From Allium sativum (taxonomy: Eukaryota > Streptophyta > Magnoliopsida > Asparagales > Amaryllidaceae): DNA of 64,000 nucleotides. This document shows positions 49,101-59,743 of this stretch, piece by piece. Under the pieces are notes generated by a model. The model saw only the letters and a list, made by a program, of their open reading frames with translations, was not told where the DNA came from and made no database searches. The position numbers and the translations under genes were made by a program. Within the stretch, counting starts at the first letter, position 1; every line of letters starts with the position of its first letter. The DNA is taken from NCBI GenBank assembly GCA_030737875.1, contig CM060912.1:455394310-455458309 (forward strand). The letters run 5' to 3'.

Positions 49101-49341
49101 AAGATAATAATGAAACCTGAAGTGCAGAATCCAGGGTTTCGGGAGGAGGCTCAATGGTTTGTTGAGCCTCGATACCTTCTGAAGCAGCAAATACTTTAAA
49201 CAAGCTAAACGAAGCGCGAGAAGGGAAGTGTTTAGAATTGAGAGGAGAGAATGAGAGTGAAGAGTTGGTTTTATTAGGAGAAGAGCTGGCAAAGGAGAGG
49301 AGAGATAAATTAGGGGAAAAGGAAGCCGAAATTGCTGCCAT
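46126..49341 (-). CDS. RPS10: 30S ribosomal protein S10, chloroplastic (three exons)
   Basis: Nuclear gene for plastid uS10, a small-subunit protein of the 3' (head) domain. Exons: 49117-49341 (75 codons), 48716-48760 (15 codons), 46126-46437 (103 codons and stop); 193 residues, close to Arabidopsis RPS10. All introns are GT-AG in phase 0. Residues 1 to about 52 form a Ser/Leu-rich plastid transit peptide (MAAISASFSPNLSLLSF), followed by the EPPPETLDSALQ region seen in plant orthologues. The mature domain starts LAPKQKIRIKLRS and carries the S10 signature around SPHVHKDARFHFE, ending DLPAGVDVEVKL. No stop or frameshift, so it looks functional. It is the only host gene here, enclosed by retroelements on both sides. 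Confidence 0.96.
46438..48715 (-). other. intron 2 of plastid RPS10 (2.28 kb)
   Basis: Runs from donor GTACAT (48715) to an acceptor ending AACAG (46438). Very AT-rich. Open frames of up to about 80 codons in it have no coding look, and I see no transposon or RNA gene inside. Confidence 0.85.
48761..49116 (-). other. intron 1 of plastid RPS10
   Basis: 356 nt, donor GTTTCATT after TTCAG at 49116, acceptor TTATTGCAG at 48761. Confidence 0.85.
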
Positions 49342-49448
49342 GGCGACCTAGCAATAGAAAATTTAAGAAAGAGAAAAGGAGCTTGGGAATTTCGGAGGTG
49401 TTATCTTATCGAAAGATACAAGGGGAAAAGGAGCTGTAGTTGACGGAT

Positions 49449-49454
49449 TGGGCC
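49449..49454 (-). promoter_or_regulatory. possible site II (TCP-type) element upstream of RPS10
   Basis: TGGGCC on the plus strand about 108 bp upstream of the ATG. TGGGCC/T motifs are common in promoters of plant ribosomal-protein genes. A single short match. Confidence 0.35.
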
Positions 49455-50095
49455 GGTTCGTGGCCGCAAATAGCATTTACATTACCATGGAAGGATACAA
49501 GGGGAAGATATTAGGCCACAAGACATCAAATGTGAAACACACTAGATTTTGGTACGTGGATCTCATTCAATATTCAATTTAAGGCCAATCTAGTTATAAA
49601 TACGATACAAGCCCTGCCAATCAAATGATGAACAGTAGAACCACTTTTAGCCCTGCAATTTTCCTCTACATCTGTTAAATCAAGGTTTTTTTTTAGCACC
49701 TGCTTTGACAATATTAATTTACAGATCTTGATTTGACTAGTTCTCCTTATAAAAAGATCAATAAAGTTAGTATAAATAGTTAATTTTAATGCATAAGTGT
49801 CTTCATAGAAATGTCATCAAATCTAGTGCCTGAAACCATGACATTCTTTGGTTTAGTTATATAAGATTAATTAATATTGGTTTTTTCTACACACATAATA
49901 TGAGAATGATAATTAATTAGTTTAAAATATTTGGTTTCAACATCTAATGAACTTTTTTACGTTTCCGCTATATCCTCACTACACATTTTTGCACCTCCAC
50001 CGCTATAGATCTGCTAAGCGTTTTAACTGTACATATATGATATCAAACATTTTTGTATTTTTTCCGTAATAAAAAGCATTTTTGATATTGATTAT
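49455..50095. other. upstream intergenic region of RPS10
   Basis: AT-rich with no supported gene or repeat. It separates the promoter of RPS10 from the Tat-type LTR. Confidence 0.4.
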
Positions 50096-51089
50096 TGTTA
50101 TCCCGGTTTTTACCTAAATAATGTCCAAAAGAATTAAAACATCCAAATGAAGTTAGAATCACTTGAAACTCGGTCAAAACACTGAGAAGAAGGCAAGAAT
50201 AAATATTAAGAAAAATCAAAGTGAAATACTCTAAGCATTTGGGTCTGCACTAATTCATGCTCTATGGCTCGGTACCGATTCAAATCTACACAATGCGACC
50301 CATTAAGGGTTTTTCCATCATACTACGTACTGTCCCAGTAGTCTACCCTCTAAGTCTGCTAGTGATTCGACGCATCTAGCTCGAGTTATTGATGGATCAT
50401 CCTATTCAAGTTGATGTTAAGTCAACTTGAAAATGAAGTATTAACAAACGAAGTTTAAAAGCTATAAAATTTTATAAGAAGCATCTCAAGGAAATAAGAA
50501 TATCATCATAAAATATTACAACCCCAGAAGAGTTACACATTTGGGTGGGCGCCGAACCCATAACCTATGGGTCGACGTTGACCTGAATACACAGCTCTAA
50601 TGGGGTTCGTCATTTTGGTATGTCTTAGAATCTTTGGTAAGAGTTCTCTAGTGTTGTGGCTTATTCCAATACATCTCATAACTCATATAGATGCCAGACT
50701 ACATGCGATATAAAGAGGATTTGAACATTGTATGCATGTGCACTATTGAAATCAATCTTTAATCTTCTCCTCGGATCAGCTACCAAAGAGACTACGTGGC
50801 TCTCACAGTAGCCTCTGTAATTGTGGCTTCTTTAACTTCAATCAATCGTACTCCACATACCTATAACGCGTAGTCAGTGAATAAACAATCTTCATAGTGG
50901 ATAAAGGCTTCTTTAACCACCAAAATACTTTAAAATCTTGTCTTTCCTCTCTTACATTTATTTCTTTTTAATTTATTTTACTATTTACTCATTTTTTTTG
51001 ATTAGATCTACTACGAAAATAACTCAGTTGTCTATATATACTGGTGCTTTCATCCCCACTGGGTGTTTGTACCATTTTTGGTGTAAACA
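50096..51089 (+). mobile_element. LTR of a second, truncated Tat-type element
   Basis: Starts TGTTATCCCGG and ends TTTGGTGTAAACA, about 994 bp, with a short TGTT/AACA inverted match. The last 60 bp (GGGTGTTTGTACCATTTTTGG and on) match the end of the Tat LTR at 21181-21211. A TTTGTGCTTTC leader follows, as after the Tat LTR. Confidence 0.6.
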
Positions 51090-51216
51090 TTTGTGCTTTC
51101 TGCAATTAGAACTCAGGCATAAATATAAGATATTTACTATAGAACTACAAGGTCTATAAGTTGGATCCATGATTTGAATTTTGGAAGTTACTATTACTTG
51201 ATGGTTGGAAGAGCAA

Positions 51217-51840
51217 ATGCCTTCAAAGAAGAATTCTACCAAGGCTGGTGGAAGAAATTCCTCTACAACGGTAAGTGGAAATGCTAGTACAACTCCTTCC
51301 AATATGGATGTCAAAAACCAAATCGGAATTCCTTATCAAATGGATATTGTCACTATAAGGAACTCAGATATGTGGTAGAGAATATGATCCAAAAAATGGA
51401 ATTGCTAGTAAAGATCTTATGGATAGGATGAAAGCTTTACTTGCACTTCTAACTAGGACTAATGTCAGAACTACTAAAGTAGACTTGAGTTTGGAAGAGC
51501 ATGCATATTCATCTGCTTATGATAAGTACAGAAGGAATCAAACTTAGGGACATAAAATGTGTATCACATATGCTAATCAAAACATAGCTAAAGGGAATAG
51601 ATCACACTTTCCCATAATCTTGACTTCGAGGCAAATTTGAACTTCCATGTACATGCAGCTCAAAATTCAGAAATAAATGTGTCCACCTAATGATGATCGA
51701 GATCAAAATTTATAAGATATTAATGTTGGAATGAATGCTAGAGCCAAAAATCAAGCTACAATCATGCAATCTATTATACAATCTCTTCTAAGATCACTGA
51801 ATCCCGCTGGATGACTCTCCTAAAATTAGAGGACTTAATC
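51217..51840 (+). pseudogene. gag N-terminus of the second Tat-type element
   Basis: ATG at 51217 opens MPSKKNSTKAGG, a basic start like those of the other two gag genes here, 128 bp after the LTR. The frame then breaks up with several stops (from about 51376). It is cut at 51840-51845 by the minus-strand Tekay LTR end. No pol remains. Confidence 0.5.
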
Positions 51841-51844
51841 TCTA

Positions 51845-52473
51845 TGACGACCGCCCATAGCTCCTGCACTAAACAAAGGAAATAATGCGTTGAAAGACGT
51901 GTCAAGCGGCTATGGACGATCATCGAGGTAAGATAACTTAATGCGGAACCTGTCGTATAACTGACAATGCAAGGATAAAATATAATAGAATATATACAAC
52001 ATGCTATAATAGTGAAGCATTTCTGAGTAGAAACTTAAACTTTCATAACAACTAGAAAGAGTATTCATACACCCTTGGATTACAACATAAGTGTCTATAA
52101 AAAATTGTCTCACTACAACACTCAGAGAAAACACCATCATAATAGCGGAAAACAACAAGTGCTAGATAGTGCAAAATCTAATATGCAAGCCTCTTGTTCG
52201 TCATCACTCTGCAGCCTCGCCTCACTAAGTTCTGCTACATGTAACCTGCTCAGACTTCTCATCCAAAACTGGATGAACAACCCAAGGTAATAAAAGGAAA
52301 CATAAAACCTTGAGTCAGACATTAGTCTTAATGAACGATAAAACAACTATCTAACATACAACTATCTAACATCATCAACAAAGTATATGAGAATAGGTAG
52401 ATTAACCAACTAATCTACCAAAACTCCAGAGAAGAACCCAAACCCTTCTTCCCCACATTTGACGGTGATAGCC
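51845..52473 (-). repeat. 3' part of a minus-strand Tekay-type LTR
   Basis: On the minus strand it ends GGCGGTCGTCA, resembling the GGGCCGTCACA end of 41001-43507. It contains the U5 stem-loop (52283-52312) and a TTCCGCT box (52144-52150). The rest of this LTR is not visible: the family 2 giant element begins at 52474. Confidence 0.6.
52283..52312 (-). other. U5 stem-loop (minus-strand Tekay-type LTR)
   Basis: CAAGGT (52283-52288) pairs with ACCTTG (52307-52312); on the minus strand TGGG follows. Confidence 0.55.
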
Positions 52474-53819
52474 TGTAACAACCCGGAAAATCGGAACCAA
52501 TTTAAAAAAAAATATTTTGGCAATTTTGATGAATTTTGAATATTTAAAATGAATTATTTTAAATAATAATGACGAGAAATTTATTCTGAATAGAATTAGA
52601 ACGGAAATATTTATTTGAATCGTCGTTAGAATATAAATATTTAATTTTAATTATAAAAGGAGTTAGAAGTGGCGCGGTAGTTTGAAAATTCAATTTCAAA
52701 TTTCAAATGAATGTGCAGGATTCAAAATAAACCGAATTTTAGCGAAACCAAAAATATTTGAATCTATTTGAAAATATCTTTCCAACGAATCCGAAAGATT
52801 GAAATTTTATAGCAGGAATAAAAAGTTATGCCCAGTTGAAAATTCAGAATAGACGCTATGGAAAATATAGCCCTTAAAAATAGTCATTTTGCAAAAGACC
52901 TCCGTTTTCGATGAAACCACATTTGTTGGATCTGGTATGTCAAGTTATTGCTAGATTCCAAAATTCATAATTTTTGAAATCAATATGTGAGCGTGGCAAA
53001 AGAAAACGTGTTTTAACAGTTTCAGTCAATTTCGATCGACCAGAAAATGACCATTTTTCAAATGGTCTCAGAATTGGACGAAATTAGTTTTGTTAGGACC
53101 GTATCGTCAATACAAAGTTGAAAATAATTTTTTTGGAATTTTTCGAGTCAGTATGTGGCCCCGGTAAATTGAAATGAGCGTTTGAATTTAAAATATACTG
53201 ATTTATATTTTAATTTAATGGAAATTGATCATAACGGCCAAATTGGCTTACGAAACATATCCCATTATGTTCGAAATGTGGGTAATTAGCTAGCGGCGAC
53301 AGTCGTTGGGTTCGATTTGGAGTTTGTATGGAAAAGTGACTTTTTGGATTTAATTAAATATTAGAAAAAAAAATCAACCCCCTTATTATCTCTCCCTTCC
53401 CCCATTCCTTTCTTTCAGATCGACTTTAGGAAAATAAAATAAAATAAAAAATAGCGCCATGTCCCCGTCGCCTCAGGCGCTGCCACCGCGCCGAAGTCCC
53501 CACCGCGCATCAACCTCTGTCGCTCCCCTTCCCCGTCACCAGCTCCGACCCGCGACGCTCCAACCTCCCAACCCTAAATCGATCTGATTATGTCACCGCC
53601 ACCTCGTTGCCCCCACCGCCGCCGACCAGAGCACTGCAACCACCACCAACGACCACGAGAGACCGCGAGCACCTCCACTCCCTTCGCTAGCGACCCTCCT
53701 CTCCCCCTACTGTTAACCACAGTGAGTTTTTAAACATATTTTATTTAGTTTAATTATTTAAAATCTAGTTTGTATAGATAAATATATATTGTTTTAAAGA
53801 AATAAAATAACATGGATTT

Positions 53820-54520
53820 AAAATATAAAAATTTGATTTTTGTTATTTATACAACATATTAAAAGTATGATTTTTATAGTTTAAACATCGACATAAAAAC
53901 ACGATGTTTATATACATGAAAGGAACGATTCATATACAAGAAAGATTAGATTTTTTATTTGTAAAAGATTAGATTTTTAATTTGTAAAAGGTTAGATTTT
54001 TTTATATAGGAAAGTTTAGATTTTTATAGATAAAAAGATTCAATTTTTATATATAAAAAGTTTTGATTTTTATTTAAATAACTTTGTTTGAAAAATTTGA
54101 TTTTTATCCCTTTAGCATTATTATAAAAATATGATTTTTATATAATAGAGAATATAAAAATATTATTTTTGTATAATAGAGAATATAAAAATATTATTTT
54201 TATATATGTAGTGAATTAAAAATATGATTTTTATATTATATAGATAATCAAAATATGATTTTTATATATGTAACGAAATAAAATTTTGATCTTTATAAAT
54301 GTAGCGATAGGATAAAAATACGATTTTTATATATAAAGTGGTTTCCATTACATGAGTCATTATAGAAAAATTCGATTTTTATATGTTGTTTTGAAATAAA
54401 AATATGATTTTTATTCTGAAGAGGGCTTATAGAAATATAATATTTATGTGAGAAGCAGTATAAAAATAGTGATTTTTAAATATATGAACATCATATTAAA
54501 AATGTGATTTTAATATGAAC
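53820..54520 (+). repeat. array of short imperfect palindromes (ATAAAAATATGATTTTTAT type)
   Basis: Around 20 copies of an A-run, two to four bases, T-run unit spaced 20-50 bp, each able to fold back. The same array is in the right LTR at about 61090-61760. Confidence 0.7.
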
Positions 54521-54687
54521 AGCGTGGAGAAGACTACGTTGGAAGTACGGGCAAATCCAGATTGTTCTGAATTTCAGAAATAAAATGGAGGAGTGGAACC
54601 CCAAGGTGAGAACTTCTCACTTTAATTTATTTTCTAGTTAGAAATATATACTAGGATGCAGACGGTGCTTAGTAGTACCCGACACCC

Positions 54688-54710
54688 GTCGTCCACAGAC
54701 CATGGACGAC
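54688..54710 (+). other. hairpin GTCGTCC-9 nt-GGACGAC
   Basis: A perfect 7 bp stem with loop ACAGACCAT; counterpart of 7190-7210 in family 1. Confidence 0.5.
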
Positions 54711-57700
54711 TTGTTTGTTTGTTTGATTGTGTTATGAAAATTGATTATGTGTTGTGGAATGGAATAAAATATTTTTATAGTTAAAAATATAATTTTTAAT
54801 GTGTATATGAATAAAATAAATATTCATAAACAATTCGGACGATTTGTTTGTGTACACACATTTGACTGATATTGATTCGGACGATAAATTTTACACATCG
54901 CCCAAGTGCACAAATAAAATTCATTATTTGTTAATTGAAACCCCACACGGGTATTAGGATGATATATGACATACGACCCAATAATTAGTTGTATGTCGAT
55001 CGATTGATTGACAGGCTGTTGTAAGCATTAAATATTTATATTTGATGCTTATGCAGTGTAGAATGCACTCTGGATGATGGTTGACTGTGTTTGATTGTTG
55101 TTGTATACATGTGCGTATGAAATCCATATAAATAAAATTATATGGTAATTGACTTTGTCTGAATCCAGTTCAGAAATAATGAATATTTTAAAATAACGAA
55201 TATTTTAAAGTAATGAATATTTTAAAATAATATTTAGTAAAAGATCAAAATATGATTTTGATGTCCGATTTGGGATGGACACGAATATATTTAAATATAT
55301 ATAGCCGTGTTGATTAGATAAGCCATTTTGACGTGAACGATATTTATATCGACTTTATTCATTTTTATAATGAATATCGAAAAGGAATTGATTTCAAAAT
55401 ATAATATTTTGAAAATATTATCATTTATATATTAATGATATGGAATATCCAGTTTTGATTTAAAATTTAATATGAAGTTGAAATTGTTTTGAAAAAAAAA
55501 TTAAAATGATTAAAAAAATACATTTTAAATGTAAATCGATGAAATATATTATATATATAATATAACGTCCTGAATAGAACGCGTCGCGCTACGGCAGTTC
55601 GCGAATTTCGACCATTGACTTCGAATGGACATTACGGGAGATCCGAGCGTCGGATTCTCCTAAAACCGGAACCGTTGGGTTCGTATCAAAAAGAGCATTC
55701 TAAGAATATTAGAGATTTGAAATCTAACGGTTGGATTTGGAATTATATCCAAACCAAATTTGGAAAAGGGTGCAGTAAGTGCAGTTCGATGGCTGTTTAT
55801 GGAAATCGACTGTACGGGCCTTGATAAAATTATTAAAAATATCAATAATTTGTGTAAAATCATAATAAATGCTTTGGGAAAAATTAGGATGAAAAATTCC
55901 ATATTTGAAAAGATAAAATTATATTTTTGTCGAAATAAAATAGTTATTAAATAGAATTATAATCCAATATTTTTAAACGAATAAATTGGATTTGAAATGG
56001 TTTTAAAAATAACCAGAATTTCCAATATATGAATTGGAATGGATTTGAATCAAAATTATCTTCGGAATATTTCGATATTGGATTCCGTGATTATATGAAT
56101 ATTGTGGAGAAATTTGGAAGATATATATATCGTTATTCCAATACGGTATTTGTTGATTCCAGAATTTGATATTGAATATAAGCTGATATATTTTCTATTC
56201 AGAGCCTTGTATTTAATATCAAAATGAGATTTTGGGTTTGTCGTGAATGTTGTCTTCATTAACATTGTTCTTGAACCCAGTTGAGAAAAGATTAAATCTT
56301 TTTATTTAGATTTAATGAAGTATACCAATTAATTAATATTTAATTGGAATTGTATTGAAATTGGTTTTTGGGTTTATCGTGAACGGTGTTTTAAATAACA
56401 CTTGTTCTTTAACCCGATTAACAATGGAATGAGATTTTGGGTATTCGTGAATGGTATATTTAATAATACTATTCTTAGACCCAATGGAGTTAAGAAAATC
56501 AGAAACTAACTGGGGATTAGTTAAGTTGAATGGTTTCCGGGGTATTGATCTGATGTTGGTTTCGGCCTTCGAGGTTAATACTTAGGGAATTGTTCACTTG
56601 CTAATTTACGGTCAGAGGCTGATGGAATGGAATGTGATTTTGGGTTTATAGTGAACTGTGTTTTAAATGACATTGGTTCTTTAACCCAGTTAAAAATAGG
56701 ATATGATTTCCCAAGTAAAATAATCATTAATATTGATTTTTGGGAAGATTAAAACCAAGTGGAGTTTTAATGAATCTTTAAATAGATCGAAAATGGGAAT
56801 TGATAATTTAAATTATCAAATTTGGGAAATGATCGAGAATGGAGTATCACCAGTTTTGCTCCAGGAGATAGTTAAATCTTTAATTAGATTTGAGCGTGAA
56901 ATGGTAATTTAATTTACCGATAACACCGTGGTGTTAGATATGAAGTATTACCAGTTCTGCTTCATGGGTTGAATAGGTTGGGATTGGGAAACTAAACAAA
57001 TGATTACTTCGGCAAGGCGCACTAATCCCGACTAGTTTGGATAAACCACAATTTGGTTTGAATTGAAATCCAAAAGGAGATTAAAGAATAAATTTAAAGA
57101 ATTTATCTTTGATAAAATTAATGGGTACCTTTCCCAATGAATAAGAATATTTGAATAAAGGAATATTCTGGATTGGAATGAGGCGTATGTTGTGTTTTTA
57201 TAGCACTTTTTTATTATATACGCGAGTTATTCGGAAAGGCCAGGTTTATCCCATTCTGAATAACTGATTCGACGATGTGTCGAGGATGAAGACGGTGGTT
57301 GATGACCGGAGGTCTTCACATAGTTTGGATGATTACTGATGTCTTGATTGGGCTGTACACCCAAGACAAGTAATAAGTGGTGATCGTCCAGACGTACTTG
57401 GAGATCGACCGGATATGCGAGGACCTCTCTCCTGTATTGGACATACGGGATGAGGATTAAGGTGCCTCTGGTTTCGTTCAGACCCAGAACGAACTTGTAA
57501 ATGGATGTGTGTCTGACATCGGATTTCATTCTGTGTGATTGATAGACATCGGTTGCATAGCGTGAATTGCCTGTATGGCATGCTGAGATGCAAATGATCA
57601 AGGCTTCTGTTGAAAAGCAGAGTCTTGTGGTTGATGATCAAAGCATGGAGTGGTATCAGCGTTTTACTAGCCCTGACATTTTACTTATGTGGATGATGGA

Positions 57701-58337
57701 TTGCGAGTCGCCTCGGTTATATCGGTCGTTCTGAAGCCGATGGTTTGGTCGGGATATGACCAGTTTTCGCCCCATAGGGCGGGGAAATGTAATGTTCTGG
57801 AATTTTTAATCCACATCGAGTGGACCGACCCTGACGATCCAAAGGCTTGACTGAGTACTTGCCTGAGACATAGTAGGCTCGATTGTCTCGAAGCAGTAAG
57901 GACGATCCCTTGCCTTGGTTCACAGATGGAAATCATACTTCCAATATATGACTTTGCGATTTTGATTGTAGAGCCTAGTATTGGCGACATGAAATATGGT
58001 ACCCATGCCGTCTAGGATTGATACATTTATATTTGAAGCTGTTTTATACACTATGCACTTATAATAGTATCAAATGATTTGTTTTAACGTACCAAGCATG
58101 TTTGGCTATTATAAGGTAAAACCCTATCCCCCGGCTTGTGTTGCATTGTGTGATAGGACCTGGGTCTTATAATAGCTTCATTTTTCCAAAAAGCATTGCG
58201 TTGTTTTGATATATGCACTGGTATTCTTGGGAGGAAACCCGATCCGTGTTATACGGCGTGGTCCCTTGATATATCTGATTTAAAGTAAAGTTTTAAATAA
58301 CTGTTTTAGTTCTCACACCAATCACATGACTGACCTG

Positions 58338-58362
58338 GAGTTTATTGTTTTAACATAAACTC
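58338..58362 (+). other. U5 stem-loop (family 2)
   Basis: GAGTTTAT (58338-58345) pairs with ATAAACTC (58355-58362), 8 bp, followed by TGGGTGCCC. Confidence 0.6.
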
Positions 58363-58692
58363 TGGGTGCCCTTATTTTCCACGGCCAGCTAGTAGTTTTG
58401 GTTTTGCAGATTTATATTCACAGGATCATGGTTTACAGCCGGAATGATATTCGAAAAGCTCTGTATCCGTATATTCTTTTCTGTTGTGTTTTGTATTATT
58501 TTTCCGCTGCAGTAATGTATTTAAATCTCTGATGTTTAGTGAATGTGTAATATTTATTCATACGCTTTGTATTCTTGTATTCTGATGAAATTATTGTAAT
58601 GAGCAATGAAATGTTCTTCTGTTTCTATTCTGATTTGTCATGTTCTCAATTCAACCCGTTCTTTCCTTTACAGGGAAGCTCGGGTCGTTTCA

Positions 58693-59743
58693 GGTGGTAT
58701 CAGAGCTTTGGTTTACAGAGCTCGGAGAATAATACACGTTAGAACCAAACAAATGAATTCATCAGAGACTGGATTAGTAATATCCAATGAGAATGACTCG
58801 CTAGAGATGGGATCAGTAGTATCCTAGAACGAGTGTGAAGAGTGATATTTTTAAAATAAAAATGAAAACGAATTTTGTTTTGAAAATTTAAGCCTGTTTA
58901 TACGTATTTGAATATTTATTTTATATTGATTTGGACAATCTGGTATACAGAGATTTTAATATACGTCTGATCCATGTGTATTTGAAGCCTTGAATATACT
59001 GGATAGATATAGAATCACGCTCTAGTCGCCCAGGAAAGATACTGGAAATTGTGATCACATTACCAGTATTTATGCTCGAGTTTCGAAAGTGGGATATCTA
59101 TATAATTCCAATTGACTGGTGTGAGAACCAAAACTAGATAGGGATACTTGTTGTGAATTGGCATCAAAAACATGATTTTCTGTATATGTATCAAAATTAT
59201 GAATTTGAAACGTTAATTCACTAATTGATTGATGGTTGTGTTGTATGACTATTTGTTACCTAATAAAACCATTATGTGAAAGAACGATACATATAACCAA
59301 ATTGTATCAAACGTTGAACTGAATTGAAGATTGTTTGAAATTGTCTGCATATACATGCATATACATTGAACAGGTCATAGCAGGGAAGCTAAGCAGAGGA
59401 ATAAAATTGTTTGCCCGACAAATAGGTACATGTTTATTGTATTTCTTGGGGTTTTTGATGATTTTATGAGCCAATTGGCTAGCCGCTTGGCTGCTTCTAT
59501 TTATTTTTGATTGGAGAGGCATGTATGGCGGTTTGGGGATTTACCCGGTGCGCCCGTACAAAGGGCGTTATGGCAAAAAAAAATCGAAAATCTAGGGTGT
59601 TAGCCATATTTTTGAAAAAATTGAAAATTCTTAGAAACTGAAAAGTTGAAGAATGCAAGCCAGAAGGAAAGTTGAGCTGGTTTGTAAAACAACTTTCAAC
59701 TCCGTTCCTTTTCGGGGATGAAAAGATTTTAAGTTGGGGAGAT
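58693..59743 (+). other. internal region of the family 2 element (noncoding)
   Basis: Begins with primer site TGGTATCAGAGC at 58695-58706 and ends with purine tract AAGTTGGGGAGAT (59731-59743). Middle words (CATCAGAGACTGGATTAG, GTTTGCCCGACAAATAGG, TAGGGTGTTAGCC) recur in the family 1 internal region, so these short internal stretches are conserved although noncoding. No gag or pol. Confidence 0.8.

Larger units (their letters stand above)
52474..58692 (+). repeat. 5' LTR of the family 2 giant-LTR element
   Basis: Starts TGTAACAACCCGG and ends GTCGTTTCA. Landmarks: a GC-rich leader (about 53440-53720) after an AT-rich stretch, ending in a donor-like CAG/TGAGTTT; palindrome array at 53820-54520; hairpin at 54688-54710; single GATCCGAGCGTCGGATT block near 55636; TTTCGGCCTTCG block near 56560; U5 stem-loop at 58338-58362; TTCCGCT at 58502. 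An ATG frame in the leader (53459) is not conserved in the right LTR, so it is not called. Confidence 0.85.

Noticed and set aside
53459..53590. Small ORF in the GC-rich leader of family 2
   Set aside because: The frame is not kept in the right LTR (60729 onward), where the peptide changes after a dozen codons.
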